Notes: generated from the sequence alone by a model not told the origin. A stretch of 5,112 bases of DNA from CAYUHZ01 sp964444625 (GCA_964444625.1 CAYUHZ010000054.1:1-5112), one strand, 5' to 3'. Shown: positions 1 through 4,949, counted from the stretch's first letter. Program-made: numbers and translations.

Positions 1-161
1 AAAAAAATCCCAAATATTTTGCCAAATAATAGTATAGTATTTCTAGGGATTGACAGAAATCTCCCCATCTCTTCTGCCATATTCGGCAATTCGTAGTCAG
101 CTTTGATTAGAGCGGCTAGTAAAAATCTTTCATCTAGTGTAAATTGTTGGTAAATACCCAT
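1..161 (-). CDS. Partial HTH protein, IS30-transposase-like N-terminus
   Basis: An open frame of 53 codons starts at the ATG at 161 and runs leftward off the window without a stop. The product begins MGIYQQFTLDER and continues with a helix-turn-helix-like segment, LAALIKADYELPNMAEEMGR. From memory, the layout (M-G-x-Y-x-x-L/F-T-x-x-E-R, then I-A-x-x-x-GR) matches the N-terminal DNA-binding part of IS30-family transposases and related HTH proteins. The usual STISRE-type recognition helix is not clean: the sequence reads LSIPRNTI, one residue short of a normal alignment. The gene may therefore be divergent or decaying. It lies divergent to clpB, about 100 bp from the clpB promoter. No Shine-Dalgarno sequence precedes the start. 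Only the N-terminus is visible, so transposase versus transcriptional regulator cannot be decided. The frame staying open across an AT-rich stretch gives moderate support for a real gene. Confidence 0.45.
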   Translation of the reverse strand, partial: MGIYQQFTLDERFLLAALIKADYELPNMAEEMGRFLSIPRNTILLFGKIFGIF

Positions 162-214
162 ATTGCTTTGCTAGGTTAGTTAGATTTCTCTATCGTAAGC
201 CAATATGGGTATTT
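152..214. repeat. 14-bp perfect inverted repeat over the start of the left-edge gene
   Basis: The arms AAATACCCATATTG (152-165) and CAATATGGGTATTT (201-214) are exact reverse complements separated by 35 nt. If C200 is bulged, three more pairs (166-168 with 197-199) extend the stem. One arm covers the ATG at 161 of the minus-strand gene. The other lies between the -35 and -10 of its candidate promoter. That placement suits an autoregulatory operator pair or an mRNA hairpin hiding the start codon. It could also be a mobile-element end. The repeat is seen directly; the function is inferred. Confidence 0.7.
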
Positions 215-220
215 TGTTAA
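192..220 (-). promoter_or_regulatory. Candidate promoter of the left-edge HTH gene
   Basis: Read on the minus strand, TTAACA (220-215) is followed after 17 bp by TACGAT (197-192). These match the sigma-70 consensus at 5 of 6 and 4 of 6 positions, with ideal spacing. Transcription would start near 185 and give a leader of about 25 nt before the ATG at 161. One arm of the 14-bp inverted repeat fills most of the spacer, so a protein bound there would block RNA polymerase. Confidence 0.4.
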
Positions 221-257
221 TCTATTTGCAGTTCAGGGTAGAATTCATCACAAAGGG

Positions 258-286
258 TTGACAAAAATTAAGATAAAATCTATAGT
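258..286 (+). promoter_or_regulatory. Sigma-70/sigma-A type promoter of clpB
   Basis: A perfect -35 box, TTGACA (258-263), and a -10 box, TATAGT (281-286), are separated by exactly 17 bp. The predicted transcription start is near 293, inside the CIRCE element. Bound repressor would therefore occlude the start site, and the operator would also form a hairpin at the 5' end of the mRNA. Confidence 0.85.
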
Positions 287-287
287 T

Positions 288-322
288 ATTATTAGCACTC
301 ACTTTAATAGAGTGCTAATAAT
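288..322 (+). promoter_or_regulatory. CIRCE operator (HrcA binding site)
   Basis: TTAGCACTC (292-300), a 9-nt spacer and GAGTGCTAA (310-318) match the CIRCE consensus exactly. Complementarity extends outward to give 13-bp arms (288-300 and 310-322). CIRCE is the binding site of the heat-shock repressor HrcA, which usually controls groESL and dnaK operons, and in some bacteria clp genes. Its position just downstream of the -10 and upstream of clpB predicts HrcA-controlled heat-shock induction. hrcA itself is not in the window. Confidence 0.95.
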
Positions 323-338
323 TATTTAACATACAAAT

Positions 339-2966
339 ATGTTTGATAAATTTACTCACAAATCGCAAGAAGCGATAATCAATGCTCAAATAATCGCTCA
401 AGACAGCGGACAACAGTATATTGAGGCACTGCATGTTTTGTTGTCATTATTGGAACAAAACGAAAGCTTGGTTATTTCTGTTTTAGAAAAATTAATCATT
501 AATCTGGACAGTTTGGAAAAAACCATCAGGATGGAGCTTGAAAAATTACCAAAGACAAATATTTCTTATAGCGTTGGGACGGTTCAAGGCACAGCTGAAG
601 TCGCACTGGTTTTAGAAAGAGCTAAAAAAGAAGCTGATAAGATGGGGGATGAATATATTTCAACCGAGCATTTACTCTTGGCCATTATCGGAATCAAGAC
701 TAAGTCACAAGAACTTTTGATTAAAGAGGGCGTTGAATATGATTCGGTATTTAAAATCTTATCCGCTTTGCGTGGCTCTCAGAGAATTACCGATCCGGAA
801 CCTGAGGCAAAATTTCAAGCGATTGAAAAATACACCCAAAATCTAACTGAATTTGCTAGAAATAAAAAACTTGACCCAGTCATTGGTCGTGACAATGAAA
901 TTAGACGTATTATGCAAGTACTCTGTCGCCGCACCAAAAATAACCCGGTATTGATCGGTGAAGCCGGGACCGGCAAAACCGCGATTATCGAAGGACTGGC
1001 CCAAAGAATAGTCAGTGGCGATGTACCGGAAAATTTAAAAAACAAAGAATTGATCAGTTTGGATTTAGGGTCTTTGGTGGCCGGGGCAAAATTTCGCGGT
1101 GAATTTGAGGATCGGCTAAAAGCGGTAGTTAAGGAAATAAAAACCCATAGTAGCGGTGTTATTCTTTTTATTGACGAACTTCACACGCTAGTAGGCGCCG
1201 GAGCTAGCGAAGGATCGATGGACGCATCCAATCTTTTGAAACCAGCTTTAGCTCGAGGAGAATTGCGAGCTATCGGCGCAACAACCACAAAGGAATATCA
1301 AAAATATATCGAAAAAGACTCGGCTCTAGAAAGGCGTTTTCAACCAATATACGTTGCTGAACCAAGTATTGATGACACTATTTCAATTTTGCGCGGAATC
1401 AAAGAAAAATATGAATTGCATCATGGTGTTCGTATTACCGATGATGCCCTGATTGCCGCCGCCCATCTATCTTTCCGCTATATCAGCGATCGTTTTTTGC
1501 CTGATAAGGCGGTTGATCTGATTGATGAAGCCACTTCAGCCCTGCGCATAGAAATAGACTCGATGCCTGAAGATTTAGATAAGCTAAAAAGAGAAATCAA
1601 AAGATTGGAAATAGTCAAAGCTGGCTTGATCAAAGACAGCCAAGGTGCTGGTAAATTGAGAAATATAAATAAACAATTATCAAATTTAAAAGAAAAAGCC
1701 GGAGCGATTGAATTGCATTGGCAAAAAGAAAAAACTTTGATTTCTGAGATTAGAGAGTGTAAAAAATCAATAGATCAACTGAAAGCCAAGGCGGAAATTA
1801 TCGAACGACGCGGCGATGATTTAACTCAAGTAGCAGAGATCCGCTATGCTAAAATTCCTGAACTGGAAAAAACAATTAAAGATCGAGAAACTGCCTTGTT
1901 CAAAATCCAGCAAGGCGGAAATAGAATTTTAAAAGAAGAGGTTGATGATCAAGATATCGCAAAAGTAGTGGCTCGTTGGACGGGTATACCAGTTGCCAAA
2001 ATGCTCGAATCTGATATCAATAAATTATCCAAAGCGGAAATCGAACTGAAAAAACGAGTGATTGGCCAAGAAGAAGCGATAAAATCCGTTGCTAACGCCA
2101 TCAGGAGATCTCGCGCCGGCATAAATGAAGAAAAAAAACCGATTGGCTCTTTTCTATTTGTCGGACCAACCGGGGTAGGAAAAACCGAAATGGCAAAAAC
2201 TTTAGCGGAATTTATGTTTAATGACGAACAGTCATTAATCAGATTAGATATGAGTGAATTTATGGAAAAGCATAGCGTCGCCAAGATAATCGGATCGCCT
2301 CCCGGCTATATCGGCTTTGAAGAAGGAGGTCAATTAACGGAAAAAATTAGGCGTCGCCCCTATAGCGTAGTATTATTTGATGAAATTGAAAAAGCACATC
2401 CTGAAGTATTTAATATTCTCCTACAAATTCTAGACGACGGACGACTGACCGATTCCAAGGGCAGAACGGTAAACTTTAAAAATACCATCATCATTATGAC
2501 TTCCAATTTAGGCAATGAAGTGATTAAACAGTATTCCATTGGCTTTTCTTCTTGCGACGACGAAGACGAAGTCAAAGTTAGAGCGGAAGAAATGAAAGAA
2601 AAAATTGATCGAATTTTAAAGGATAATTTCAAATTGGAATTTTTAAACCGTATTGACGAAATCGTCATCTTCAAAACGCTAACCAAAAATATTCTGGCTG
2701 AAATAGTTGATATGGAATTGGTTAAAGTTGAAACTAGGTTGAAAAATAAAAACATTACCATTAAAATTTTATCCAAAGTAAAAAAGCTTATTTCTGAAAA
2801 AGGCTTTGACCCCACCTTCGGCGCCCGACCCCTCAAAAGGGTTATTCAAAATACTATCTTGGATGAACTGGCGATGCAAATAATTGAAGGAAAGATTAAT
2901 GAGGGAGATAAGGTTGAAATACATCTCGGAACGAAAGACAATATCATGGTAGCAATCAAAAAATAA
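339..2966 (+). CDS. clpB: ATP-dependent chaperone ClpB (AAA+ disaggregase) with an IGF loop
   Basis: This is a Hsp100 disaggregase, expected to work as a cytosolic hexamer that threads aggregated protein through its pore, usually with DnaK. Domains in order over 875 residues: double Clp-N repeat (about 1-148); NBD1 with Walker A GEAGTGKT (207-214), pore loop KFRG (251-254) and Walker B ILFIDE (275-280); a long coiled-coil middle domain (about 407-530) with the ClpB-type YAKIPELE segment (503-510); NBD2 with Walker A GPTGVGKT (609-616), pore loop GYIG (656-659), Walker B VVLFDE (677-682), arginine finger in FLNRIDE (R771) and sensor-2 GARPLKR (828-834). Length and full middle domain favour ClpB over ClpC. 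Unusually, IGF (734-736) lies between TSNLG and FLNRIDE, where ClpC has its ClpP-binding loop. Walker A1 has Ala in place of the common Pro, and pore loop 1 has Phe in place of Tyr. The start fits the Clp-N family. No Shine-Dalgarno sequence is seen. CIRCE control is predicted. Confidence 0.95.
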   Translation: MFDKFTHKSQEAIINAQIIAQDSGQQYIEALHVLLSLLEQNESLVISVLEKLIINLDSLEKTIRMELEKLPKTNISYSVGTVQGTAEVALVLERAKKEADKMGDEYISTEHLLLAIIGIKTKSQELLIKEGVEYDSVFKILSALRGSQRITDPEPEAKFQAIEKYTQNLTEFARNKKLDPVIGRDNEIRRIMQVLCRRTKNNPVLIGEAGTGKTAIIEGLAQRIVSGDVPENLKNKELISLDLGSLVAGAKFRGEFEDRLKAVVKEIKTHSSGVILFIDELHTLVGAGASEGSMDASNLLKPALARGELRAIGATTTKEYQKYIEKDSALERRFQPIYVAEPSIDDTISILRGIKEKYELHHGVRITDDALIAAAHLSFRYISDRFLPDKAVDLIDEATSALRIEIDSMPEDLDKLKREIKRLEIVKAGLIKDSQGAGKLRNINKQLSNLKEKAGAIELHWQKEKTLISEIRECKKSIDQLKAKAEIIERRGDDLTQVAEIRYAKIPELEKTIKDRETALFKIQQGGNRILKEEVDDQDIAKVVARWTGIPVAKMLESDINKLSKAEIELKKRVIGQEEAIKSVANAIRRSRAGINEEKKPIGSFLFVGPTGVGKTEMAKTLAEFMFNDEQSLIRLDMSEFMEKHSVAKIIGSPPGYIGFEEGGQLTEKIRRRPYSVVLFDEIEKAHPEVFNILLQILDDGRLTDSKGRTVNFKNTIIIMTSNLGNEVIKQYSIGFSSCDDEDEVKVRAEEMKEKIDRILKDNFKLEFLNRIDEIVIFKTLTKNILAEIVDMELVKVETRLKNKNITIKILSKVKKLISEKGFDPTFGARPLKRVIQNTILDELAMQIIEGKINEGDKVEIHLGTKDNIMVAIKK

Positions 2967-2967
2967 A

Positions 2968-2997
2968 AAAAAGCGGAACTAATCGATTACGCTTTTT
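2968..2997 (+). terminator. Intrinsic-type terminator after clpB
   Basis: Two bases after the clpB stop, AAAAAGCG (2968-2975) pairs with CGCTTTTT (2990-2997) around a 14-nt loop. The stem has only three G:C pairs, but its A-run and T-run flanks match an intrinsic terminator that could work in both directions. Confidence 0.6.
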
Positions 2998-3312
2998 AGT
3001 TTAAAATCTAAAACCCTTGTCAGTCCGATCTGTGACATGAGACATGGCGCATCCTCTCATGTCATAGAATACCGCTTATTCGGCATAGGTGAAAATATGA
3101 CAATTGATCTGGTTATCATGGCAGTGTCGGTTTAAATGAAAATTCTATGGTATAAATTTTAAGGATTTTTAATTATTTTATCTTAATTTCATTATAAGAT
3201 ATATACATTTTAACATTTATTGCTAATTGGCAACAAGTCTATTATATATCTCAACCAGAGACAGCAAAGTTAGCTTTTTAGATGTCTAAATGCGAAAAAC
3301 GAATGACGTCCT
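2998..3312. other. AT-rich non-coding part of the clpB/lexA convergent spacer
   Basis: No credible gene is seen on either strand in this 315-bp stretch. It holds one strong hairpin (listed separately). Smaller inverted repeats are GATATATA (3198-3205) with TATATATC (3243-3250), and AGACA (3259-3263) with TGTCT (3283-3287). These short matches are compatible with chance in AT-rich DNA. I recognise no riboswitch or known structural RNA. Confidence 0.5.
3029..3068. repeat. Hairpin with 14-bp stem in the clpB/lexA spacer
   Basis: TGACATGAGA (3033-3042) is a perfect reverse complement of TCTCATGTCA (3055-3064), with a 12-nt loop. The stem extends outward by four pairs, one of them G:U, to 3029 and 3068. 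No T-run follows on either side, so it is not a typical terminator. It may be part of a small RNA, a protein-binding palindrome or a mobile-element relic. Confidence 0.6.
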
Positions 3313-3360
3313 CCCCGCACTCAAAAGCCGCCCTAACGGGACGGCTTTTTTCATGCGGGG
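3313..3360. terminator. GC-rich nested hairpin, terminator-like (first of a pair)
   Basis: The outer arms CCCCGCA (3313-3319) and TGCGGGG (3354-3360) enclose an inner stem. There AAAAGCCG-CCC (3323-3333) pairs with GGG-A-CGGCTTTT (3338-3349), with a TAAC loop and A3341 bulged. A T-run at 3346-3351 ends the inner stem on the plus strand, and the A-run at 3323-3326 gives a shorter T-run on the minus strand. It lies between convergent clpB and lexA and could stop transcription from either side. It is far richer in G+C than its surroundings, and it shares GCGGGGTTTCCT at its right end with the next hairpin, which suggests a dispersed repeat family. Confidence 0.75.
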
Positions 3361-3379
3361 TTTCCTCTGCTCCATTCAT

Positions 3380-3429
3380 CCCCGCCCTCCTGCGGCGGCT
3401 CCTGGACCAGCCGCCTTAGTCGGGCGGGG
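3380..3429. repeat. GC-rich nested hairpin (second of a pair)
   Basis: The outer arms CCCCGCCC (3380-3387) and GGGCGGGG (3422-3429) pair perfectly. After a 6-by-6 interior loop, GGCGGCT (3394-3400) pairs with AGCCGCC (3409-3415) around an 8-nt loop. GCGGGGTTTCCT (3424-3435) repeats the end of the previous hairpin (3355-3366). The element begins 19 nt after the first one. It resembles REP-like or MITE-like intergenic repeats. It may also help terminate lexA, whose stop lies about 80 bp to the right. Confidence 0.75.
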
Positions 3430-3508
3430 TTTCCTGTTAAGGTATAAAAACACAAAAATAAAATGCCTCATAATAAACAAAGATATAAGTTAATCAAAAA
3501 GTTTTTCT

Positions 3509-4114
3509 TTAAAATTTTCTAATTACCCCCCTGACAATTCCTTGTATCACAGGATTCTTATAATAAATCGGTTTCATTGATGAATTTGCCGGCTGAAGCC
3601 TGATTCTGTCGGATTCGCGAAAAAATTTTTTTAATGTGGCGTAATTGTTATTTAACAAAGCGACTACGATATCACCATTTCTGGGTGCAGTGTTTTTTTC
3701 AATTATTACAAAATCTCCGTCTAAAATTCCTTCTTCAATCATTGATCGACCATTAACCTTCAAAACAAAACTCTCTTTTTTTTGCCTAACCAAGCTCGAT
3801 GGGATGCTGATCATTTCGTTTTCTTCAATCGCTTCAATCGGCTCGCCCGCAGTTATTAAACCAACTAGCGGCAATTCAATTGCCTTCGACCAGATATTCT
3901 CAATATTTTTTAACTCAATTGAACGTGGAATGTTAGGAGAAAATTCAATCACCCCCCTGTTTTTAAGGGTATGGATATGAGCGTGGATTGTAGCTGGACT
4001 GGATAATTTAAAATATTCTCCGATTTCCCTAAAACTTGGCGAATAGTTATGCTTTTTTATAAAATCTGTAATAAAATCCAGTATTTGTCTTTGCCTTTTT
4101 GATAAATTACTCAT
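3509..4114 (-). CDS. lexA: LexA repressor (SOS regulator, S24 self-cleaving)
   Basis: This 201-residue protein has the family's usual length and two-domain form. The N-terminal winged HTH (about 1-65) contains SPSFREIGEYFKLSSPATIH and a GVIEF wing. The C-terminal S24 peptidase domain has the Ala-Gly cleavage site in LITAGEPIEA (A89-G90). Its catalytic serine is in NGRSM (S124) and its catalytic lysine in ATLKKFF (K162), the spacing expected for LexA. It should repress SOS genes until RecA filaments on single-stranded DNA trigger self-cleavage. The start at 4114 gives the normal N-terminus (MSNLSKRQRQILDFI). The leader is only about 18 nt from the predicted transcription start and lacks a clear Shine-Dalgarno sequence. 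It converges on clpB and diverges from tRNA-Gln. No SOS target genes are visible here. Confidence 0.95.
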   Translation of the reverse strand: MSNLSKRQRQILDFITDFIKKHNYSPSFREIGEYFKLSSPATIHAHIHTLKNRGVIEFSPNIPRSIELKNIENIWSKAIELPLVGLITAGEPIEAIEENEMISIPSSLVRQKKESFVLKVNGRSMIEEGILDGDFVIIEKNTAPRNGDIVVALLNNNYATLKKFFRESDRIRLQPANSSMKPIYYKNPVIQGIVRGVIRKF

Positions 4115-4138
4115 ACTATTATTTTATAACCTATTTTT

Positions 4139-4167
4139 ATTATATACGAACAAAAAACGAAAGTCAA
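4139..4167 (-). promoter_or_regulatory. Sigma-70/sigma-A type promoter of lexA
   Basis: On the minus strand, TTGACT (4167-4162) and a perfect TATAAT (4144-4139) are separated by 17 bp. The predicted start near 4132 leaves a leader of about 18 nt before the ATG at 4114. Confidence 0.85.
4146..4161. promoter_or_regulatory. Candidate LexA operator in the lexA promoter spacer
   Basis: ACGAA occurs at 4146-4150 and again at 4157-4161, an 11-bp (about one helical turn) direct repeat filling the spacer between -35 and -10. An inverted copy, TTCGT, lies at 4182-4186 next to the -35 of the tRNA promoter. ACGAAC at 4146 resembles one half of the Gram-positive SOS box CGAACRNRYGTTYC, but no full palindrome is present. 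Location suits autorepression; the site is a guess. Confidence 0.3.
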
Positions 4168-4185
4168 GTGGAAAAATCCTTTTCG

Positions 4186-4214
4186 TTGACAAAAAGAAAA
4201 TATTATTTTATTAT
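4186..4214 (+). promoter_or_regulatory. Promoter of tRNA-Gln
   Basis: A perfect TTGACA (4186-4191) and TATTAT (4209-4214, 5 of 6) are separated by 17 bp. Transcription would start near 4221, about 25 nt before the mature tRNA. The leader contains a small hairpin, CGCT-AAAG-AGCG (4225-4236), then a T-run. The promoter is back to back with that of lexA; the two -35 boxes are 18 bp apart. Confidence 0.75.
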
Positions 4215-4246
4215 ACAAAATAAGCGCTAAAGAGCGACTTTTTTAT

Positions 4247-4317
4247 TCGGGGATCGTCCAATGGTAAGACAGCGGCCTTTGAAGCCGTTTATCATGGTTC
4301 GAATCCATGTCCCCGAG
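4247..4317 (+). tRNA. tRNA-Gln (anticodon TTG)
   Basis: A full cloverleaf can be drawn. The acceptor stem TCGGGGA (4247-4253) pairs perfectly with TCCCCGA (4310-4316). The D stem is GTC/GAC with GG in the loop. The anticodon stem GCGGC/GCCGT (4272-4276 with 4284-4288) closes loop CTTTGAA, so the anticodon is TTG (4279-4281). The T arm is CATGG-TTCGAAT-CCATG (4293-4309). The discriminator is G4317. The U1-A72 pair and G73 are known recognition features for glutaminyl-tRNA synthetase in E. coli, which supports the assignment. CCA is not encoded (CTG follows), so a CCA-adding enzyme is required. A replication-gene remnant on the other strand starts right at its 3' end. Confidence 0.95.
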
Positions 4318-4531
4318 CTGACGCTTCAATTTTAAGACTGCATTGCAAGCCACGCTTTATGAGGGTGAGTTTTGGCAGGTATTCGCCTTTGCTTTTGCCA
4401 GTCATCTTGTTCGGCTTTTTCTTGAAACCAGTTGGATTAGACGACATAGCCGCCTCGGTCGTATCAAATTTCGAGAAATCGGTTATCTTAAAGCGAATCT
4501 CTGGGATTGTAATGATAAATGTGTCGAGCAT
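4318..4531 (-). pseudogene. Truncated phage/plasmid replication protein (gene II-like) N-terminus
   Basis: The frame from the ATG at 4531 reads MLDTFIITIPEIRFKITDFS, then GEYLPKLTLIKR (about 51-62) and SLKIEASA (to about 72). It then runs into the antisense of tRNA-Gln and stops at 4292. From memory this matches the N-terminal part of rolling-circle, phage gene II/X-like replication proteins common in small elements of Patescibacteria. Those begin M-I/L-D-T-F-x-x-T-I-P, have a Y-x-P-K/R-L-T-L-x-K-R block and then continue past an L-R/K-I-E-F-S-A-P stretch. Here the similarity ends where the tRNA gene begins, so the catalytic remainder is missing. It is therefore probably a remnant left by insertion or deletion at the tRNA 3' end. 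The family name rests on recalled motifs only. A 49-bp overlap with the upstream ORF fits a compact mobile-element operon. Confidence 0.5.
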
Positions 4532-4710
4532 AAAAATTTTATAAATCTTGGCTGTCGTGCCAAGTTATTGTTTTTATAGAGTTGAGGATTAACCCGCCGG
4601 TCGATCTTGAAAAGCAAGTCAAAGAAGCCAACAAGGTTGTGTCTGGCTTCAAAGTCCATTCCGCTATCGTTTTTTAATTCTTCGATCATAGTATTAACAA
4701 AAAAATCCAT
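4483..4710 (-). CDS. Small hypothetical protein upstream of the replication remnant
   Basis: The ATG at 4710 (a GTG at 4713 is also in frame) opens a 75-codon frame reading MDFFVNTMIEELKND, then MDFEARHNLVGFFDLLFKID and RRVNPQLYKNN. The first 45 or so residues look like a real helical, charged protein with amphipathic segments. The last 30 (about from LARQPRF) look less natural and overlap the start of the replication remnant in another frame. The C-terminus may thus be a frameshifted extension or a decayed end. I know no function. The composition and tight placement suggest an accessory gene of the same mobile element, possibly a copy-number or DNA-binding factor, but this is speculation. 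Its start lies within a long imperfect palindrome that may regulate it. Confidence 0.45.
   Translation of the reverse strand: MDFFVNTMIEELKNDSGMDFEARHNLVGFFDLLFKIDRRVNPQLYKNNNLARQPRFIKFLCSTHLSLQSQRFALR
4547..4564. repeat. 6-bp perfect hairpin upstream of the replication remnant
   Basis: CTTGGC (4547-4552) and GCCAAG (4559-4564) form a perfect stem with a 6-nt loop, 15 nt before the ATG at 4531 on the minus strand. In mRNA it would sit just ahead of the ribosome entry region and could limit translation of the replication protein. A role is inferred from position only. Confidence 0.4.
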
Positions 4711-4765
4711 CACAAAATTCGCAAAAAATAGATAACTACATCTTTTGCGAATCCAATGATGGATT
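4704..4765. repeat. 62-nt imperfect palindrome at the start of the small ORF
   Basis: AATCCATCA (4704-4712) pairs with TGATGGATT (4757-4765), and ATTCGCAAAA (4717-4726) pairs with TTTTGCGAAT (4743-4752). Together they give 19 perfect pairs with a 4-by-4 interior loop and a 16-nt apical loop. It covers the ATG at 4710. Next to a rolling-circle-type replication remnant, such a hairpin could be a replication origin or an operator controlling the small ORF. The structure is certain; the role is inferred. Confidence 0.7.
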
Positions 4766-4949
4766 CAATACAATTTTTTATTGCCAACCTTTGAGATTTT
4801 ATAATTAAGGCTGTGCCTCTATTCAGTTGTAATTTAATTGTAGCAAATTTCAGAAAAAACAGCAATAGAAAATTATTATTTGGCTAATTTTAGTATATTT
4901 AATATGTTTTTTTTAATTAAAAGTTCTAAACGCATCCATTACTGGGGCC
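4766..4949. other. AT-rich spacer without a recognisable gene
   Basis: No coding frame stands out on either strand. A short hairpin AGGC-TGT-GCCT lies at 4808-4818. On the minus strand, TG-C-TACAAT (-10 at 4842-4837) resembles an extended -10 promoter that could serve the small ORF at 4710, but it has no good -35 box. Otherwise the stretch is A/T runs. Confidence 0.4.

Noticed and set aside
815..2836. Three antisense ORFs inside clpB (815-1045, 1949-2284, 2360-2836)
   Set aside because: They are shadows of the strongly supported clpB frame and contain Ser-rich, motif-free sequence.
339..2966. Calling the Clp gene clpC because of the IGF tripeptide
   Set aside because: The long middle domain with the YAKIPELE segment and the overall length are ClpB features; ClpC has a much shorter middle domain.
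3001..3119. Two overlapping minus-strand micro-ORFs (3119-3057 and 3060-3001) joined by ATGA, the second containing MSHVTDRTDK
   Set aside because: At about 20 codons each, with no ribosome binding site and with starts created by the 3029-3068 hairpin, they are most likely chance. Homologues with the same sequence would change this.
3290..3493. 67-residue plus-strand ORF between clpB and lexA
   Set aside because: It reads straight through the two GC-rich hairpins, its protein is rich in Pro, Ala and Arg from those repeats, and no ribosome binding site or family motif is seen.
3645..3980. 111-residue ORF antisense to lexA
   Set aside because: It is the mirror of a clear LexA frame with catalytic residues, and has no recognisable features of its own.
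4343..4579. Plus-strand ORFs 4343-4579 and 4359-4544 after the tRNA
   Set aside because: They lie opposite the replication-protein-like frame, which has recognisable motifs; the plus-strand products have none.
4300..4758. CGAATCCA in the tRNA T arm (4300-4307) and again at 4748-4755 as a possible attachment-site repeat
   Set aside because: Eight bases are too few for an att pair, and neighbouring bases do not continue the match.
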